From the NCBI GenBank assembly GCA_950022655.1, contig OX465581.1:29607300-29671299 (forward strand): a stretch of 64,000 nucleotides of DNA, in the 5' to 3' direction. Of this stretch, positions 23,111 to 36,060 are shown piece by piece (the stretch's first letter is position 1; each line of letters begins with the position of its first letter). The position numbers and the translations under genes were made by a program. Below the pieces are notes generated by a model that saw only the letters and a list, made by a program, of their open reading frames with translations, did not search any database and had not been told where the DNA came from. This DNA is from Alentia gelatinosa (lineage: Eukaryota > Annelida > Polychaeta > Phyllodocida > Polynoidae).

Positions 23111-23209
23111 CTTAAAGGGGCCTTAATAAAGATCGGCGGAAACCCGCCACTTGTCATTAATATTGCTGCTTAAGTGGCGCGCTGTCATCACAAGAATGGC
23201 CCCTTTAAG
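23111..23209. repeat. nested, nearly concentric inverted repeats
   Basis: Outer perfect 12-bp arms CTTAAAGGGGCC (23111-23122) and GGCCCCTTTAAG (23198-23209). Inner perfect 8-bp arms CGCCACTT (23145-23152) and AAGTGGCG (23172-23179). The two centres lie within about 2 bp of each other. The inner arms resemble inverted NK2-class homeodomain sites (AAGTG core). Confidence 0.6.
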
Positions 23210-23561
23210 ACGGATGAGCAATAAGCAGACGACTTTCGCAAAGGGCGGGAAGAAGCGGGTTTGTGCTGCTGCGGGCGGTGGGCGCCAGATGGCGCGACGG
23301 AGGCGTCTTCTCCATCATAGACGAGACGTTTGAGACGCCCGTTATCGTCTGCAGGTTACCGTGGGTGTTCTGTGGCCACGATCTTCGTGTCACATGACCT
23401 AAGGGTCCGTCACGTGATCCTGCTTACAAGGAACTCTGCCCCAAAGAGGTTGCTGATAGCCGTTGTGTACACGTCAGGACAACATCTGTGTCATCAGATC
23501 TGGATCAAAGGCACAAGCGGAAAGAAGGTTCGCCGGAGTGGGGATCTGAAGACGCAGGCGG

Positions 23562-23575
23562 CCACTAGAGGGCGG
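23562..23575 (+). promoter_or_regulatory. CTCF core motif, exact consensus match
   Basis: CCACTAGAGGGCGG matches all fourteen positions of the published-style core CCASYAGRKGGCRS. Plus-oriented, inside a CpG-containing block. CTCF is a bilaterian insulator protein; occupancy here is inferred only from sequence. Confidence 0.5.
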
Positions 23576-24620
23576 CACAGGTGGTCCAGAGTTGACCCGT
23601 CCAGCGATCACTACATGCACGTGCACCTAGGCGGGCATCAGATGGGGGTGGAAATGGCTGAGAGGGTGAGGAGGCTAGAAGAGGGGGTGAGGGAGTAGGG
23701 ATGGGGGCGCCTTCAGCGGGTGAGTCAATTGGGTCCGGACAAGGCGCCCAGTCAGTGAGTCAATAAGGGTGGCAACCTTCCGGGATGTGGGCGCCTTTTG
23801 TCTTAAAGCCCGTTGATCACCATTCCCCCGCATTCCCTGCCCGTTTCCTCCACTCCTCTCTGGAGGCCCTCCCTCCCCTCCCTACTCGCCTTCAGCTGCC
23901 CGATGTTCAATGCATCAATCATCGACACGTGCTCTCACCCTCCCACGTCCGGCCACGCCCACACGCGGCATGCTAAGATGACTTTAAAACCCTATTTGCT
24001 GCTGGTAAATTTGCCTAATCGCCGTGAGACTGCACCAAGAAACACGGCTTTGTAAAACAGACGAGCTGTGGACTCCCTAGCCCCCTCCCAACACTACCCA
24101 CCTCCACTCTTCTCCCAAGCGCCACCTCCAACGATGGCGTCAGCTGTGGTCGCGGAGGGGACTGGGTGCAAACACTCTCTCGGCCGAGACTTATTATCTG
24201 CAGAAAGTGGGCCCCGGCCCAACACCAACAGGCGTGTTGACATTAAATGATTATTGTTAAATAGAAGCGACAAGATGGCATCCTTGCCGGTTCATCTTGT
24301 GACTCCAGCCCTCGACGCCATGCGCGCTTATCTTGGTGCCATTCCTGTTACTGTCAACAGCGGTTTGTCTTTTCGGGCAGCCGGCCGCGTTGGCCGTGAA
24401 ACCCGAACTGTGCACTCGGAGTTATCTGGGTGATATCACCGACGATATTGTCCTGAACGTGAACCTGATCTCTGATAGGCATTCATGTCCAAACAAAAGA
24501 TGGCATGGGAGTTTTCTTGTTGAGCATCTGCTCCTATTTGATAGGCGATCCCCACACTGGAGTGCTCTTTGAGTCAAACGCGTACAGCTCAGGCGATTAA
24601 AATCAAACTCAATCAGCTCC

Positions 24621-25150
24621 GACTCCTCATTCCCGTCTTCTATTCACAATATGGACACGAGCACCTTTCCGTGTTCAAATGATCGAGTGGGGATATCTAG
24701 ACAATTGTCTGGAAAGGTTGTGAATAACAGAGTGTGAAAGGTGACGGTTGTTATCACAAAAAACATTCCTTGGGTGACTTTTGATATCTGCATATGCAAC
24801 CAATCTAATCTAAGACATTATTTAGTCACTACCGCAAGTTACTTTTATTTCCATTAAAAAGAGGCGCGATGAAAGGGGAATTATAGTGTATTGTGAGAAT
24901 TGTTAACAGAAACTTCACTTCTAAGAACAGCATGTATTCTGGTGTTAACAGGAATTTCTCATGTAACCCTAGATGTTTTGTTATCTGTTCTCGTGCATTC
25001 TGCCACAAAGCCAAACACGGACTCTGATCCTTGACAAAAGGACAGGATAACCATACAGTCTGTGTCTGAACATCAAACAATAAGATCGTAGGTCTGCTGT
25101 CATATTTATAGCCAAGTAATATTCTGTCTTTGTGTCTGTCACCCACTTCA
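24621..25150. other. unassigned stretch, no confident gene
   Basis: A 105-codon minus-strand frame (24829-25146) contains SCPFVKDQSPCLALWQ, faintly like the C-terminal Cys/His-Trp region of L1/Tx1-type ORF2. This is too weak to call. Otherwise no feature. Confidence 0.25.
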
Positions 25151-25480
25151 CCAGCTTGACCTGTATAGGGTATAGGCGCCCCTATGTAATCAGTGACCGG
25201 GCGATTTAACAGCTGCCGACGCTATTAGAAAGGATGATTTGATCCCATAAAAACCGCAATAGTGATCTTGCAGTGCGTCCCGGTCAGGGTGAGGGTTGGT
25301 GAGGGTGAGAGGGTGAGAGAGGAAGTGTAGTAATTGGACTATATCTGTGCTCGGAGGGTCTCAAAGTAAGATTGGGTTGGGATGGGCCAGTAATGTGAGG
25401 GACAATGGGTTGTGATTGGACGATCGCTTCCTGCCCCATCTAAGCTGAATTATATGGCTGCTAGGGGTGGTACAGGAACC

Positions 25481-26140
25481 ACGTAGTATTTTAACATAAA
25501 TCTGAATGGCAGACTAGAATCCTTCCCTTTTATACGTTACATTATACAGACCTTGAGGGATTTCTATATGTTGGTTTATAAATAGACTATATAAAGCATT
25601 ACTTAAAGTTACACTAATGAAATTGTCAAATGTCGAACTACAGACTATCATTCGTCCTTGCTGAGATCAAGAAATGTGATTGTATACATATATATGTTTT
25701 GTAGAAAAATATGACTTACATGCCTAAATCTGATTGACATGAAGAGATGTATAATCAAACAAGTTACATCTTGTTTGTAATAAGTAGCCTATAGATCTCA
25801 ATCTTGAATACTCTTGAAAGGCTATATATATTTTTCATATAATAATTTCTGGGAAATATTCTGATATTATACAAAATATCTGATTTTTTTTATATATATG
25901 TATCGATCGGTCCAATACTCTCTGAGTATATCTGTACTATATGGTAACCCGATTTTTTTCATAGCTCTCTGGTTCTTGAGCAACGCAATAGACTGACCTC
26001 CATCATATTGATCATGAAACAAAGAAATACCATTTTTATGACCGCATGAAAATATCACTATTTCACCTTCTTCTTTTTCCAGCACGCAGATAGGTAACTT
26101 AGAAATTAAATATTGAAGCAGCCACCACCCTAACCTAGTA
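25481..26140. other. AT-rich stretch, no confident gene
   Basis: A 104-codon minus-strand frame (25867-26181) has varied amino-acid composition but no domain I recognise. A frame of this length is expected by chance in AT-rich DNA of this size. Confidence 0.3.
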
Positions 26141-26640
26141 ACATTTGAGAAGGTTGTGTCCTCTACAAATAGGGTTGTCATCGCACACCCTCTTGGCCTT
26201 CTGTAGGTCGGTTCGGCTCATGCCGGCACGTCATTATTTGCCCGTCACTTTGCATGCCTTGCTCGTGCCGCCCTGCACCCAGTCACCCACAGCCCAGTTG
26301 TGTGCTCCCCCTGACACCAAACTGTACTCCCAAGTTGTCCGCATTTACTTAGCATTACGATCATTACCCTTCATTGCTGCAACTCCGAAGCTTGAACGAG
26401 AATATAGATCGTGAGCGATGATAGGGGCATTCGCCATAGAAATCTACCCCATGACGTGGGTCGGTCTCGTTGTAACGTGATATAACGAGAACAACCGGTG
26501 GCCTTTGCCTTCCGTTTTCTTTGTGGTCAGATACACAGACACGAACGTGTCTTTAATGTCAGCCACCCGGCAGAACCAACATCATGCTTCCTCTCCCCAA
26601 GGTTTACTGGGTGAAAATGTCAGGGTAGCCTTTTAACACT
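26141..26640. other. CpG-containing low-copy block
   Basis: Short GC-richer block without repeats or recognisable coding content. Confidence 0.25.
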
Positions 26641-27800
26641 TTTAGCCTAAACTTAATATGGTTGAGCTATAGGTCCATTCTGAAGATTTATAATTCATGC
26701 TGTCATCTAGATCATATCTAGATTCTACCTTCTTTTTTCAAATCTTGGAATCAGATAGAATGGCGTCTATAAGACAAGAACGTTGCCACACTGAGAGCAT
26801 CTTTCAGTCACGCCTATAATCTCTTCTCTGAAGTAATACATGGGTTAAAAGGCTGCACCTACTATAATGCTATGAGTAATCAGGGTTATTCCACGTGTAC
26901 TGTACATGCGAAGATGAACCACCAAATCTTATCTCATCAAGAGGCTGAAGAAAGAAATGTAAATATAAAAGCCATTTAATACAGACAAGAATAGACTGAA
27001 TGACATGTATAGTTAGATAGCACAGATGTAATAATGATAAATGATATTCTAAAAGTTTTGAGGATTGGTAATTTGGTTCAAATGCACTTACAAGCCATGC
27101 CCTATAATTCTACAGTCATATATAAGTGAAGGTGTATCCTATTGTAATGTTTAAAGAGGTGGGATAACTATAAATAGCATATTAGTTTTCATATTCAATT
27201 AGCAGATTCATTAAACAAGAATAATGAGTAAATTAAGGCAATTCAATTGACTACAATATGTATTGAACGATATAGAATGTCTAAAATATGCATACAATTT
27301 GCTAATTCCTTTTTTTTTACGAGAAGATGGTTTCAAAGAATTTCATAATATAAACCGGTTCACTTGTGCAAAACTTGTTTTGTTTGATTTTTCCAGTTTC
27401 TAATTTTAGCCTACCCTTACAGAAATCTGTTGATTAGTGCGGAGACCTCCGAGAAAGTATAGGTATCACTTATCGGAACTGACAATATCATTAGCTCCCT
27501 TTATTATGTCAATCTGAGAATATACAATCTTACAAATGATCATATCCGCCATGACAAAACTGAGCCTCTTCTATATCAACACATAGAGGTTTCTTGTCAA
27601 ATCACGGGTGAAAATAGATTTAAATCTAATTCTTTCCATGTCCGTTATCGATCAATACCCATGAACATGCAATGCAATCGTTACGTTGGAGCTAATAATT
27701 AATAAGAACATAGAGAACCAATGTTCATGCATTCCTTTTTTTGTGGTAATTTCATTGTTGTAAAGATCAGTTTTTCCCCACGACATGTGTGTCTTGTTGA
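26641..27800. other. AT-rich stretch, no gene seen
   Basis: No recognisable feature; short open frames only. Confidence 0.45.
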
Positions 27801-28260
27801 TAGATGATTGCCAGCGTAGTAAATGTGACTCTATACCCTTCATCTCACCCCCTCCAAGACCGACTTCTGCAGGAGGCTCCTCGGCGTCTGGGACGCTAAC
27901 TCTGACTAAATTGACGTCAGGAAATGAGGGTGACGCCGAGCGAGCACGATAATTTCCTGTTACAATAATTGGAAACGTTGCCGGGCTTGTAGACAGGAAA
28001 GACATGTTGGACGAAGCCTAGGAAGGCCCGTCTAAGTGACTTGGCGCGAGGCTAAATCGCCGGCGTCGGAAAGAGACGGTGCCTGCATTCTACACAAGAC
28101 AATGTTTGCCCGGCCTCTGTCTTGCCGTTCTAGAGTGTAATCGGCCATGGTCATCAACAGATTGATTCGGTGCAGTCGGTGAAGCCATGTTCCACGGTCG
28201 GCGTAGCACAAGAGGTGTAGTGTAGTTAAAGGGCTATGGATCTAGACCTTTCGCTTTGTT
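27801..28260. other. CpG-containing low-copy block
   Basis: CpG-containing, repeat-free. The 117-codon minus-strand frame covering it (27652-28005) has no domain. Candidate regulatory DNA by composition. Confidence 0.25.
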
Positions 28261-28960
28261 TATCATTACACACTGCTATGATACCTCATATTATCTTACG
28301 TTTTTTTCCCAAAAAGTTAGGAATCAATTGCTGGAAGAGGATATTTTTAATTTATTGCGGTTTAGTTTGTATTCGAAGGTACAGCGTTGTCTAAGAAATA
28401 AAAGTTGATATTTTCTAGTATAACGTAATAATTGCTCCAATGCCTTGCATGTTTGTTTTTCCTTTATGTGTTTGTTGATAATGAGGCTGAGCGGTAGGTA
28501 TTATAACTCCAGGATCTTGTCTCAGTTCAAAACCTACATCAGGGTAGTCTTAGGTTACGATTTATGTCTGCATCAGTGCATGTGAATAGAAATCCCATCA
28601 ACTGGCACAGACAAGGTTTATCAGAGAAAGAGAGAGAGAGAGAGAGATTCTTGTTTCACTGTCATACTCATAGCGGTTTGGCACGACTTCCTATGCCTGT
28701 AGCAAAGTACCACCATAGTGTTTTGTTTTCACGTTCCCTATCCAATGGCTATCATTCAATTACAGACACCAGTGGGGAAAATGCTGTTATATTTAACGCC
28801 ATCGTTATTCTTACCCTTGTCGTGTCCTTGGGTTTGCATCTACATCAGAACGGTTAGCATGCTTTTGTCTTAGAGGCCTATTTCCCCGGCACTTTGTAGA
28901 CTTTTTCTTGTTTTACCACAATCAACATGAAAGACACAGGGTTTGCACCCAGCAGCCTGA
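28261..28960. other. AT-rich stretch with GA microsatellite
   Basis: No gene recognised. A GA run lies at 28624-28647. Confidence 0.45.
28624..28647. repeat. GA dinucleotide microsatellite
   Basis: About twelve GA units with one interruption. Confidence 0.9.
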
Positions 28961-30660
28961 AGAGATCCCCTGAGGGCCCGCCTCTGGCGCAAGGTGGATC
29001 ACTGGGAGTACGATGCTGCATTTCGCAAGTCGAGATTCATGATTTTCCTAATGAATAGATTTTAAGTAATCCCCAAGAAAAGCATCAAAAGAGAAATAAT
29101 TGGGCTAATCTGTTTTAAATCTTGAAGGGGAAAACTTCAGCTCAGATAGAATATGTTTGCAACGCTACAATAAAGAAGATCTGATCATATGTGCATTTTC
29201 CTAAAAGACAATATAACGCTGTGGGGTTCTCGAGTCTGGCGCTTCTGTGCAGCCGCCTTGCCGGTGTCTACTACCACCTCGGACCACTATCTTTGCCTCC
29301 CGTGGCCGCCGCACCTGCTCCCGCGAGCCGCCGACCCCGCCGCCGCCAAGGCCAGTCGCGCGCGCCTTCCAAGGCTCCCGGAGTCAGGTGCCACAGTGGG
29401 CTCCAGGACCGGCGCCAAACTTTGAAGACCACCACATCAAACGGCCGACGGCGCGCGCAAGACATATGGGCGCAGCTATCTGCTACATTATCAGTTTTCT
29501 GTACGTGGTTTGAGATGCGGACGGCGACGGCAGAAGGTGGTTTTTAGCCGGGAGTGGCGGCGGTGTAGGCAGGAGGAGACGGCAAGGGGGTGGAGGTGGT
29601 AGGTGTAGGAGGAGGGGAGGGGTGTCTCTTTCGTTTCTTCAGCTGTTGGCGTTCTGGCAGTTGGCAGGGGGCTGAGTTTGACGACTCACACTACGCCTCG
29701 GGCAAGAGATTGCCTCTGTGATGCCACAGCCACCCTTGCTACTACCTCCTGCTTCAGTCTTCTGCTAAAGGTTTACTGCTTCTCCAGGTTGTGATTACCG
29801 ATGACTTCTGTGTACCTTTTGAAGTTCATCTTGATGATCTGACTCTTGGCCTTATGTATGACGCACCTTTTGGCAAGCGTCCTCTGATGCCGCATTTCTG
29901 TAATGATGTTATTATTCTCATGTTTATCTTTATATTGCTACCGTTGTCTTTAAATTTGTGATTGAAGTATTTCAGTAAAGATATTCATACTAACTCACCA
30001 AGTGCCGACGTAATGTAAAGTAATATCTAAATATTATGTTCATACTTTCACTCAATAACTTGTGTTCTTTCTGTACGTGGATTGCAAGTTTAATGTTTAT
30101 CCTATATATAGGCATATGGCATCGCTAGCTCCACCATATGAAGATATAGCATTCCTCTATCTTAGTTATAGAGAGCATGTTATCAGTGACAACTAACCGG
30201 TCTGTGTGACTTCGGTAGCTCGGCAGAGGAGGAAGAGTAGCTCAGACCCGCTCAGAGCAGCTCTTTCTATGATCTGCATCACGCCTTCTACACTCTGCTC
30301 TCTGCTTCCCGCCAAAAGAACACATGCGACGGACAGTTTTCATCCCCGGCACTAGCCACAGGCGAAACATTAAGCAACGCTAAGACAGACACATCTGAAG
30401 GCTTTGATGTTGGTGGCAAGTTTTCTTTGACAGTTCACCAATAATGGCATTGTTCCGCAGAAATCCCATTTGTTCCGTTACGACGCATGCGATGGATTCT
30501 TTTTATGGAGGTCTGCTAATGCAAGGCCTTGGTGAGAGGTGAACAGGTGAGCCCAGGCCCTGCCTGCCGCTGCCGTAAAACCCTCCCTTTATGCACGTCC
30601 TACTATCGTTGGATTCCTCAGCTTGGTCATAGCATTGCGCTCGCTCATTTTTACCTCATT
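28961..30660. other. CpG-containing low-copy block
   Basis: Very CpG-rich at 29230-29560, then purine-rich with several G runs at 29560-29630 (G-quadruplex potential), then a mixed part to 30660. Overlapping frames (118 codons at 29191-29547, with others in the remaining frames) look like composition artefacts. No splice-supported exon can be claimed. A further GC-richer patch at about 30170-30330 has no feature. Confidence 0.3.
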
Positions 30661-30950
30661 TTCCCCAAACGTTAGTCTTATTTAAGAATTGAGAATTGTA
30701 CTTGTAGTTGGAAAAATTACTTCTTTACATTTGAAATGATAAATATGTATTTAATGTGTGAAATGATAACGCCGTAACCATGTAGGATGGGGTTTATATT
30801 AAACGTGCATTTTATAACATCTTTCGTTTTTTTTTTCTTTTTATTTCCTCCATCTTGTGTCAAAACACGTTATATATCATATCCACTTCAGTCAGAATTT
30901 TGATTTGAGGTGAGAGTGGGAATTTGTATATATCACATCCATAGGTCGGG

Positions 30951-31510
30951 GAGCATCATCCATCAAGTTTACGGTAAATAAAAGGCGGTTAGCACCGACA
31001 GTCGGATAATCACAAGGATCTTTATGGGTAGCCATCTTCTAATCAGGCAGAAAGTCCCAATGCCAAAGATTCACAAGGCGTGGCAGGCAACAGAGTCTTC
31101 TCCTGGCACGAAGCCCCCATCCGACCGCCCTCTTGCCCCGGGGCCAGTCGCGCGGGTGGGGAGTGGTGATGGGGGATGGGGTACCAGATGGATCCGCACC
31201 CCAGGCACCTAGAGACACCACCCCAAACATCACCTCCGACACCACAGCCACGCCACACGTGTGCCGCGCACTGCAGATACGTCTCCAGCACGGAACGCGT
31301 GGAGGACAAAGACACCAGCTCTAAGACAAGGGGTTAGTGTATCTGCCACGCATCACGCACCAACGGCATTTAGACACGCATGCGCAACCAAGACTTCCGG
31401 CGTTCTGGGCATGCGCGCCACCTTGAGCGTTTCGTCGACATCGTGCCGTTACGTCAGCGGTGGATTTTCATGGCGACCATCAGCCTTCATTACCGCAGCT
31501 TCTTTGTCAC
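30951..31510. other. CpG-containing low-copy block
   Basis: GC-rich, repeat-free, with frames open on both strands and no domain. Candidate regulatory DNA. Confidence 0.25.
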
Positions 31511-32680
31511 GAACGTATTGGTAATATGAGAGGATAGGATAGATTCGGGCGTGCGGTCCTGCTAAAATTCCTATGGTAACACATATTAGAGACAAGCATT
31601 TATTGTTCTTGTTACATTGTATGCAAATATGCATATTTAGTAAGGAGCTGTATATAATGTCTTCCAGATGTAATGACATACATTTCTAAGTATGAAAATA
31701 GTAATTATTTCTTACTTGGAATCTTTTATTTGATCATCTTTTTAATGTATTTTGCTCTCTTTATTCTAGCCTAAGATTATTACATGTGCTCAAGGTCATA
31801 CATATGTACATCCATCGCAGGAAGCTATATTTCTTTTATTACAGCATCCATTATTTTGCTTCCTTGTTAACCTGACCTCCCAGGAAGTATTCCATTATTG
31901 TTGATCGGAGTACGTTCAACAATATCGTATTGAGGTGGCTAAAGGTGGTATTTTCATTTTTTTCCTGTGACGCCTTTAATTTGAATGATAGGTTTTTGTC
32001 AAACATACAAACAGTCGGATCAGCAACGCTATATCCCGCGATGGATAGGAGGTATCTATTTTTGTACCATCTAATATGTGTTGTCTCATTTTGATTCTAT
32101 ATCACAAAGCAGCTGTAACCCATTTTATCTGTCTGCATATAATAATCACATCCTTTTCCTCGTCTCTTAAGATAGAAGGTACCATATATATTTCAACATA
32201 CGGAGACTAAGACGATCGGTTTATAGATAACATTGTTCCTGTCGTACTAAACATACCTTCAGATGACATATGGCGACATTATTTTCGGTTTGGGTGTTCC
32301 ATTCCAATGGGTGTCCCATATGTCGCGTGTCCCGTTTAGATCAGGGTGTCCCATTCATAGAAAAACACTGAGGGCAACGTCTTACCATCTCAGGAAATAT
32401 TTTAACGTGTATTACATGACTTGTCGGTCTATAATTTTTATTACATACGAAATTCAACGGAAGTATTATTGATTTATTCATTTTAATCATATATTTTCTA
32501 TCCTTTGCTACCCATTTTACTGCTCATGCAAAAGGAAATACCTGGGATTTCTGTATTAAATGGTTCTTTGATAGTTTCCTCAGTTAATGTTAGTGATTCA
32601 GCCTCTTGAATATCAAGATTCAGATTACATTCTAAATTCAGTTCTTAATAAGGATATTAAATCTTGAATCCTACGATACA
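31511..32680. other. AT-rich stretch, no gene seen
   Basis: Only short frames. An irregular four-fold repetition of GGGTGTCCCAT-like words occurs at 32292-32355. Confidence 0.4.
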
Positions 32681-33340
32681 ATGACACCATGCGGATGCAC
32701 ATGGAGATATCGAAACAGGAAGAGTCATCGCTTATTTTGTACCTCTAATTCTGATCCCCATCCCGAGCCCTTTTCAAACCACCCCACCAGCACCCCCTCC
32801 GCTACCCCGGCGGTCTACCCTCCTCTCGCCCCTATTGCATTTTCTCACGCTGAACGGCCGTCCTTGCCCCCATCGGCTCTATCTTGGGTTAGCCCCTTTC
32901 CGCTGATTAATGCCACCAATTGCCTGTGAAACATAATTAATCCCGTCATAATGATCAGCTATTTAGCGGTGCTCCCTCGTACGGCGCTGCTCCACTGATG
33001 CACACAAATTGCAATAATCACGACTGGTGAATAAAGGCTTCGGCAGGGGTCTAGCCACTACCCCGTTACCCTATAAATTACTAGCATCATCTTGGCAGGG
33101 GCCAGGCACTCTCACTCCTTCAACACTACTCTACTTGTCATAAGGCCATTACACCACAATTTATGTGTCACCGGTCTTTCCCACCGCCACCATTAATTTC
33201 TCTCGCTTGAGGAAGACCATAATGCCTTTCGGCCTATCTCCCCGGCAACATGCTGGAAACATCAAGTAATTGACTTTTTCCCCCATCTCACCACATTTGT
33301 TCTTTTTTTCACAAGGACTGTGAACATAACTGACGACATG
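32681..33340. other. GC-richer low-copy block
   Basis: Pyrimidine-rich then homeodomain-site-rich (TAATTAA near 32935, TGATTAATG near 32903). No repeats or coding domain. Candidate regulatory DNA. Confidence 0.25.
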
Positions 33341-34590
33341 GTGATTCTGGCGTACTGAGTCTGCTTTTTAATGAAATGAAGAAAGGTGTTTTTCCCCATC
33401 CGTGATCTGTTTTCTATAGGATTCCCTATGATTCACTATTTAGGCAAGAATCGTGATAGGATTCGTTAGAAATCATGAGAGTATACATGTACCTATATTC
33501 TCGCATGCTGACATATGAGTAACATGGTTCGAGAGTCAGCTATTTTATTGATGATTCTTCATTTTCTTCAATCCATGGTCCCCCGCATCTAATTATACTA
33601 AGAACACTATTTCCTGGCAGAGTATGAGGGTACAGTGATGGCAGTGATGGAGGATCTTTATGGCTCTTGTAACTAAGGGGGTCAAACAATTGAACTATCT
33701 TAGTGCTCATATACTTTACGTAGTGACAATAAAAGCCAATCCTTCGTCGCAAAATCGAGATGCAATTATGTTCATTACGATTCTACTCCTATATCAATAT
33801 GATAGCATAAAAGGTTAGTAATCTTCTTTCACGAAAGGGAATAACATAGTTCGATAACATCATATACTTAAGGATAACATCCTTATTGACAAAAATATGT
33901 TTTATGTACAATTTTTTTCGGTCATTAACATATAAACATCATATAAAAATGTAGTTCCATACAAAAGTAGTGCAATGTAGAAAGTGGTTTGCATTCATCT
34001 TACATTTCTCGACATATTACAATTTTCGAAAATATACGCACGCATATATGACATTACTTCGAGAAAGAAATTACTCTGAAAAACAATTATTGTGGTGAAC
34101 TTTCCTGACCCTGGAGGGGCGGTATGATGGATAGTATATACCCTTAGGGCGCCTAGCCTCACGGCCAAGTAACGGACAAGCGTCCCCCCCCCTCCCCAGC
34201 TCCAGACAACTTGGACGACGACCTCTACCAAGGTCAAAACGTTACTACTCAGCAGACGACATTTCAACTTAAAACTGACCCAGTTAGACTTCTCTACCAA
34301 TTCAAAAAAAAGAGACACGAAATTACCATGAGTTAGTGCTTTATTGGTGCTCTTACAGTCCATCAGAAATATTAGTTTGGCGGATCTATACACTTTTGAA
34401 ACTACCGATTTTTTTATTGTCGTTTCAACCTTCTGTATTCCTGGGTATTTTTTTATGTCTGAACATCGGAAGAATACTACGAATGGCTTTCCAGAAAACA
34501 TTCTGAACAATATGTGACAGAATTTAATTCTCGATCGGAAATGTAATTAATGTGAAAATAATGACATGGACCCACTTGAGATTTTTAATG
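33341..34590. other. AT-rich stretch with an unassigned 171-codon frame
   Basis: The minus-strand frame 33995-34510 is long for AT-rich DNA, but it has no recognisable domain and crosses a C/G homopolymer near 34184-34190. I do not call it a gene. Confidence 0.3.
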
Positions 34591-35600
34591 AGTTTCGTCA
34601 AGTGAGAACACTACTGATAAAGTGAGCAATGACAGCATACCAGCATGTCAGTTCCTCCCCTGGGGGATTGTCGTAGTGCGGCCATGTCACACTCTGGTCA
34701 ACGCAAAGGGAACATTTACCCTGAAGCAGCATATTTAGCTTCCTCCGTTATAACTGTCTTTATCTGTAATAGACAATGGCCCATCCCTCTATTTCACGGC
34801 CATCATTATTAACTGGGAATTTGTATCGTTTTGCGAACATAATCAAAACCGGATATTGCTCTAGGTAGGTCACATGTACTCCTGTTATTTCTCCTCAATC
34901 CATAGATTTTTAATGAAGAAAGAATTATATTTGCCGTACATGTGTATGAATTTCTAGTTGATCAAATTAATAGGATTTTAAACTAGATGTCATGATACTA
35001 GATTAATTGACCATTTCACACGAGACACCCCGAGAAAAAGTCGGGGCAGATGTTCTTTGTAATATGTTTATATGAATTCACAGCATTCACTCTCGACCAG
35101 TAAGTACTGGGTAAGAGTAGTTGTATTCGGCTTTCCAAAATCAACTCATGTTATTTAATGAGAGCTGTGTGACCATCCAGACATTCGCCAATCAGACAGA
35201 AGAATGTAGATTTTTACAGCCATAGTGAGGCACTAAGCATTTTTCTCCTAAAGTGTATATTTCTCTTCTATATCGACCATAATAGCATCATTTATAGCAG
35301 CAATAATTGATTGTCTGAAGGTTTCGCCGTTAGCGATCATTTGATCTATGATGATAAAATATTCTCGCTATATAACAATAGTTGGACAAGGGTCAGCAGT
35401 AAAGGCGTCCTACTGATATTTTGATTAAGAATTGGTTCACTTACAGTGGATTTATTACAGTGGCATAGAACACCACGTCAGCTCATACAGCAAGATCGAT
35501 GGATATTGACTACCTCACCAAATCATGTCAGCCGTATTGACAGTAATACACCATAACGATCTGAACATTAAAACACACAAAGTAGAAGGAGAACCAAATC
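34591..35600. other. unassigned stretch, no gene seen
   Basis: Mostly AT-rich. A slightly GC-richer patch at 34600-34800 has no recognisable feature. Confidence 0.4.
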
Positions 35601-36060
35601 AAATAATGTGAACCATATCGTGAATGTCTATGTATGGGCGCCAGATGTCACTGCCTGTCTACATGGACGCCGAGTAGCAAGGAGTGTTTCCGGTAAAGGG
35701 CGTCGGTTGGGTCGACAATCCCTTATGCGGGCCCAATATGGCTACCGGATCGAGGATTGTCTGCAGGCACCACCAGTTCACAATATCCACCTGTGCTGCC
35801 GACGTGCAGGTGATCAAATCTTACAATATTCAGGTTCCCCGAACGATAGACACGGTCTGAGGTGGAATTCTATTTATGCCTGTGCCAGCTGTCCGCTAAG
35901 TATTTACCTACTTAAAAATGCCCCCTCCCTCTGTATCTCACGTGCACTCTCATATCGATCGTCTGCGTCGTTGCTGTGTGGACTGACTCCGTCGCTGCGA
36001 GGGGGTGTTCCTCTACAATGTTCGACCCCGCGGTCTGTTGACGGACTTGTGTGATATGAC
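35601..36060. other. CpG-containing low-copy block
   Basis: A 148-codon plus-strand frame (35608-36054) spans the whole block. It lacks any domain, and its Cys/Arg/Ser-rich content follows the base composition. A GGCGCCAGATG string at 35639-35649 resembles half a CTCF-like site. Confidence 0.25.

Larger units (their letters stand above)
22780..24620. other. CpG-containing low-copy block with nested inverted repeats
   Basis: Free of transposons, with dense candidate sites: nested perfect inverted repeats at 23111-23209, a GCGCC/GGCGC-flanked CCAGATGG site at 23281-23296, an exact CTCF core at 23562-23575, and several YY1-type AAGATGGC strings (for example 24272). The 122-codon plus-strand frame (23330-23698) and other frames have no domain. 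Strong candidate for conserved non-coding DNA. Confidence 0.4.

Noticed and set aside
24829..25146. 105-codon minus-strand frame faintly resembling an L1/Tx1 ORF2 C-terminus
   Set aside because: The similarity rests on a few Cys/Trp positions only, with no supporting RT or endonuclease piece nearby.
25867..26181. 104-codon minus-strand frame with varied composition
   Set aside because: Several frames of this length are expected by chance in this much AT-rich sequence, and no domain is visible.
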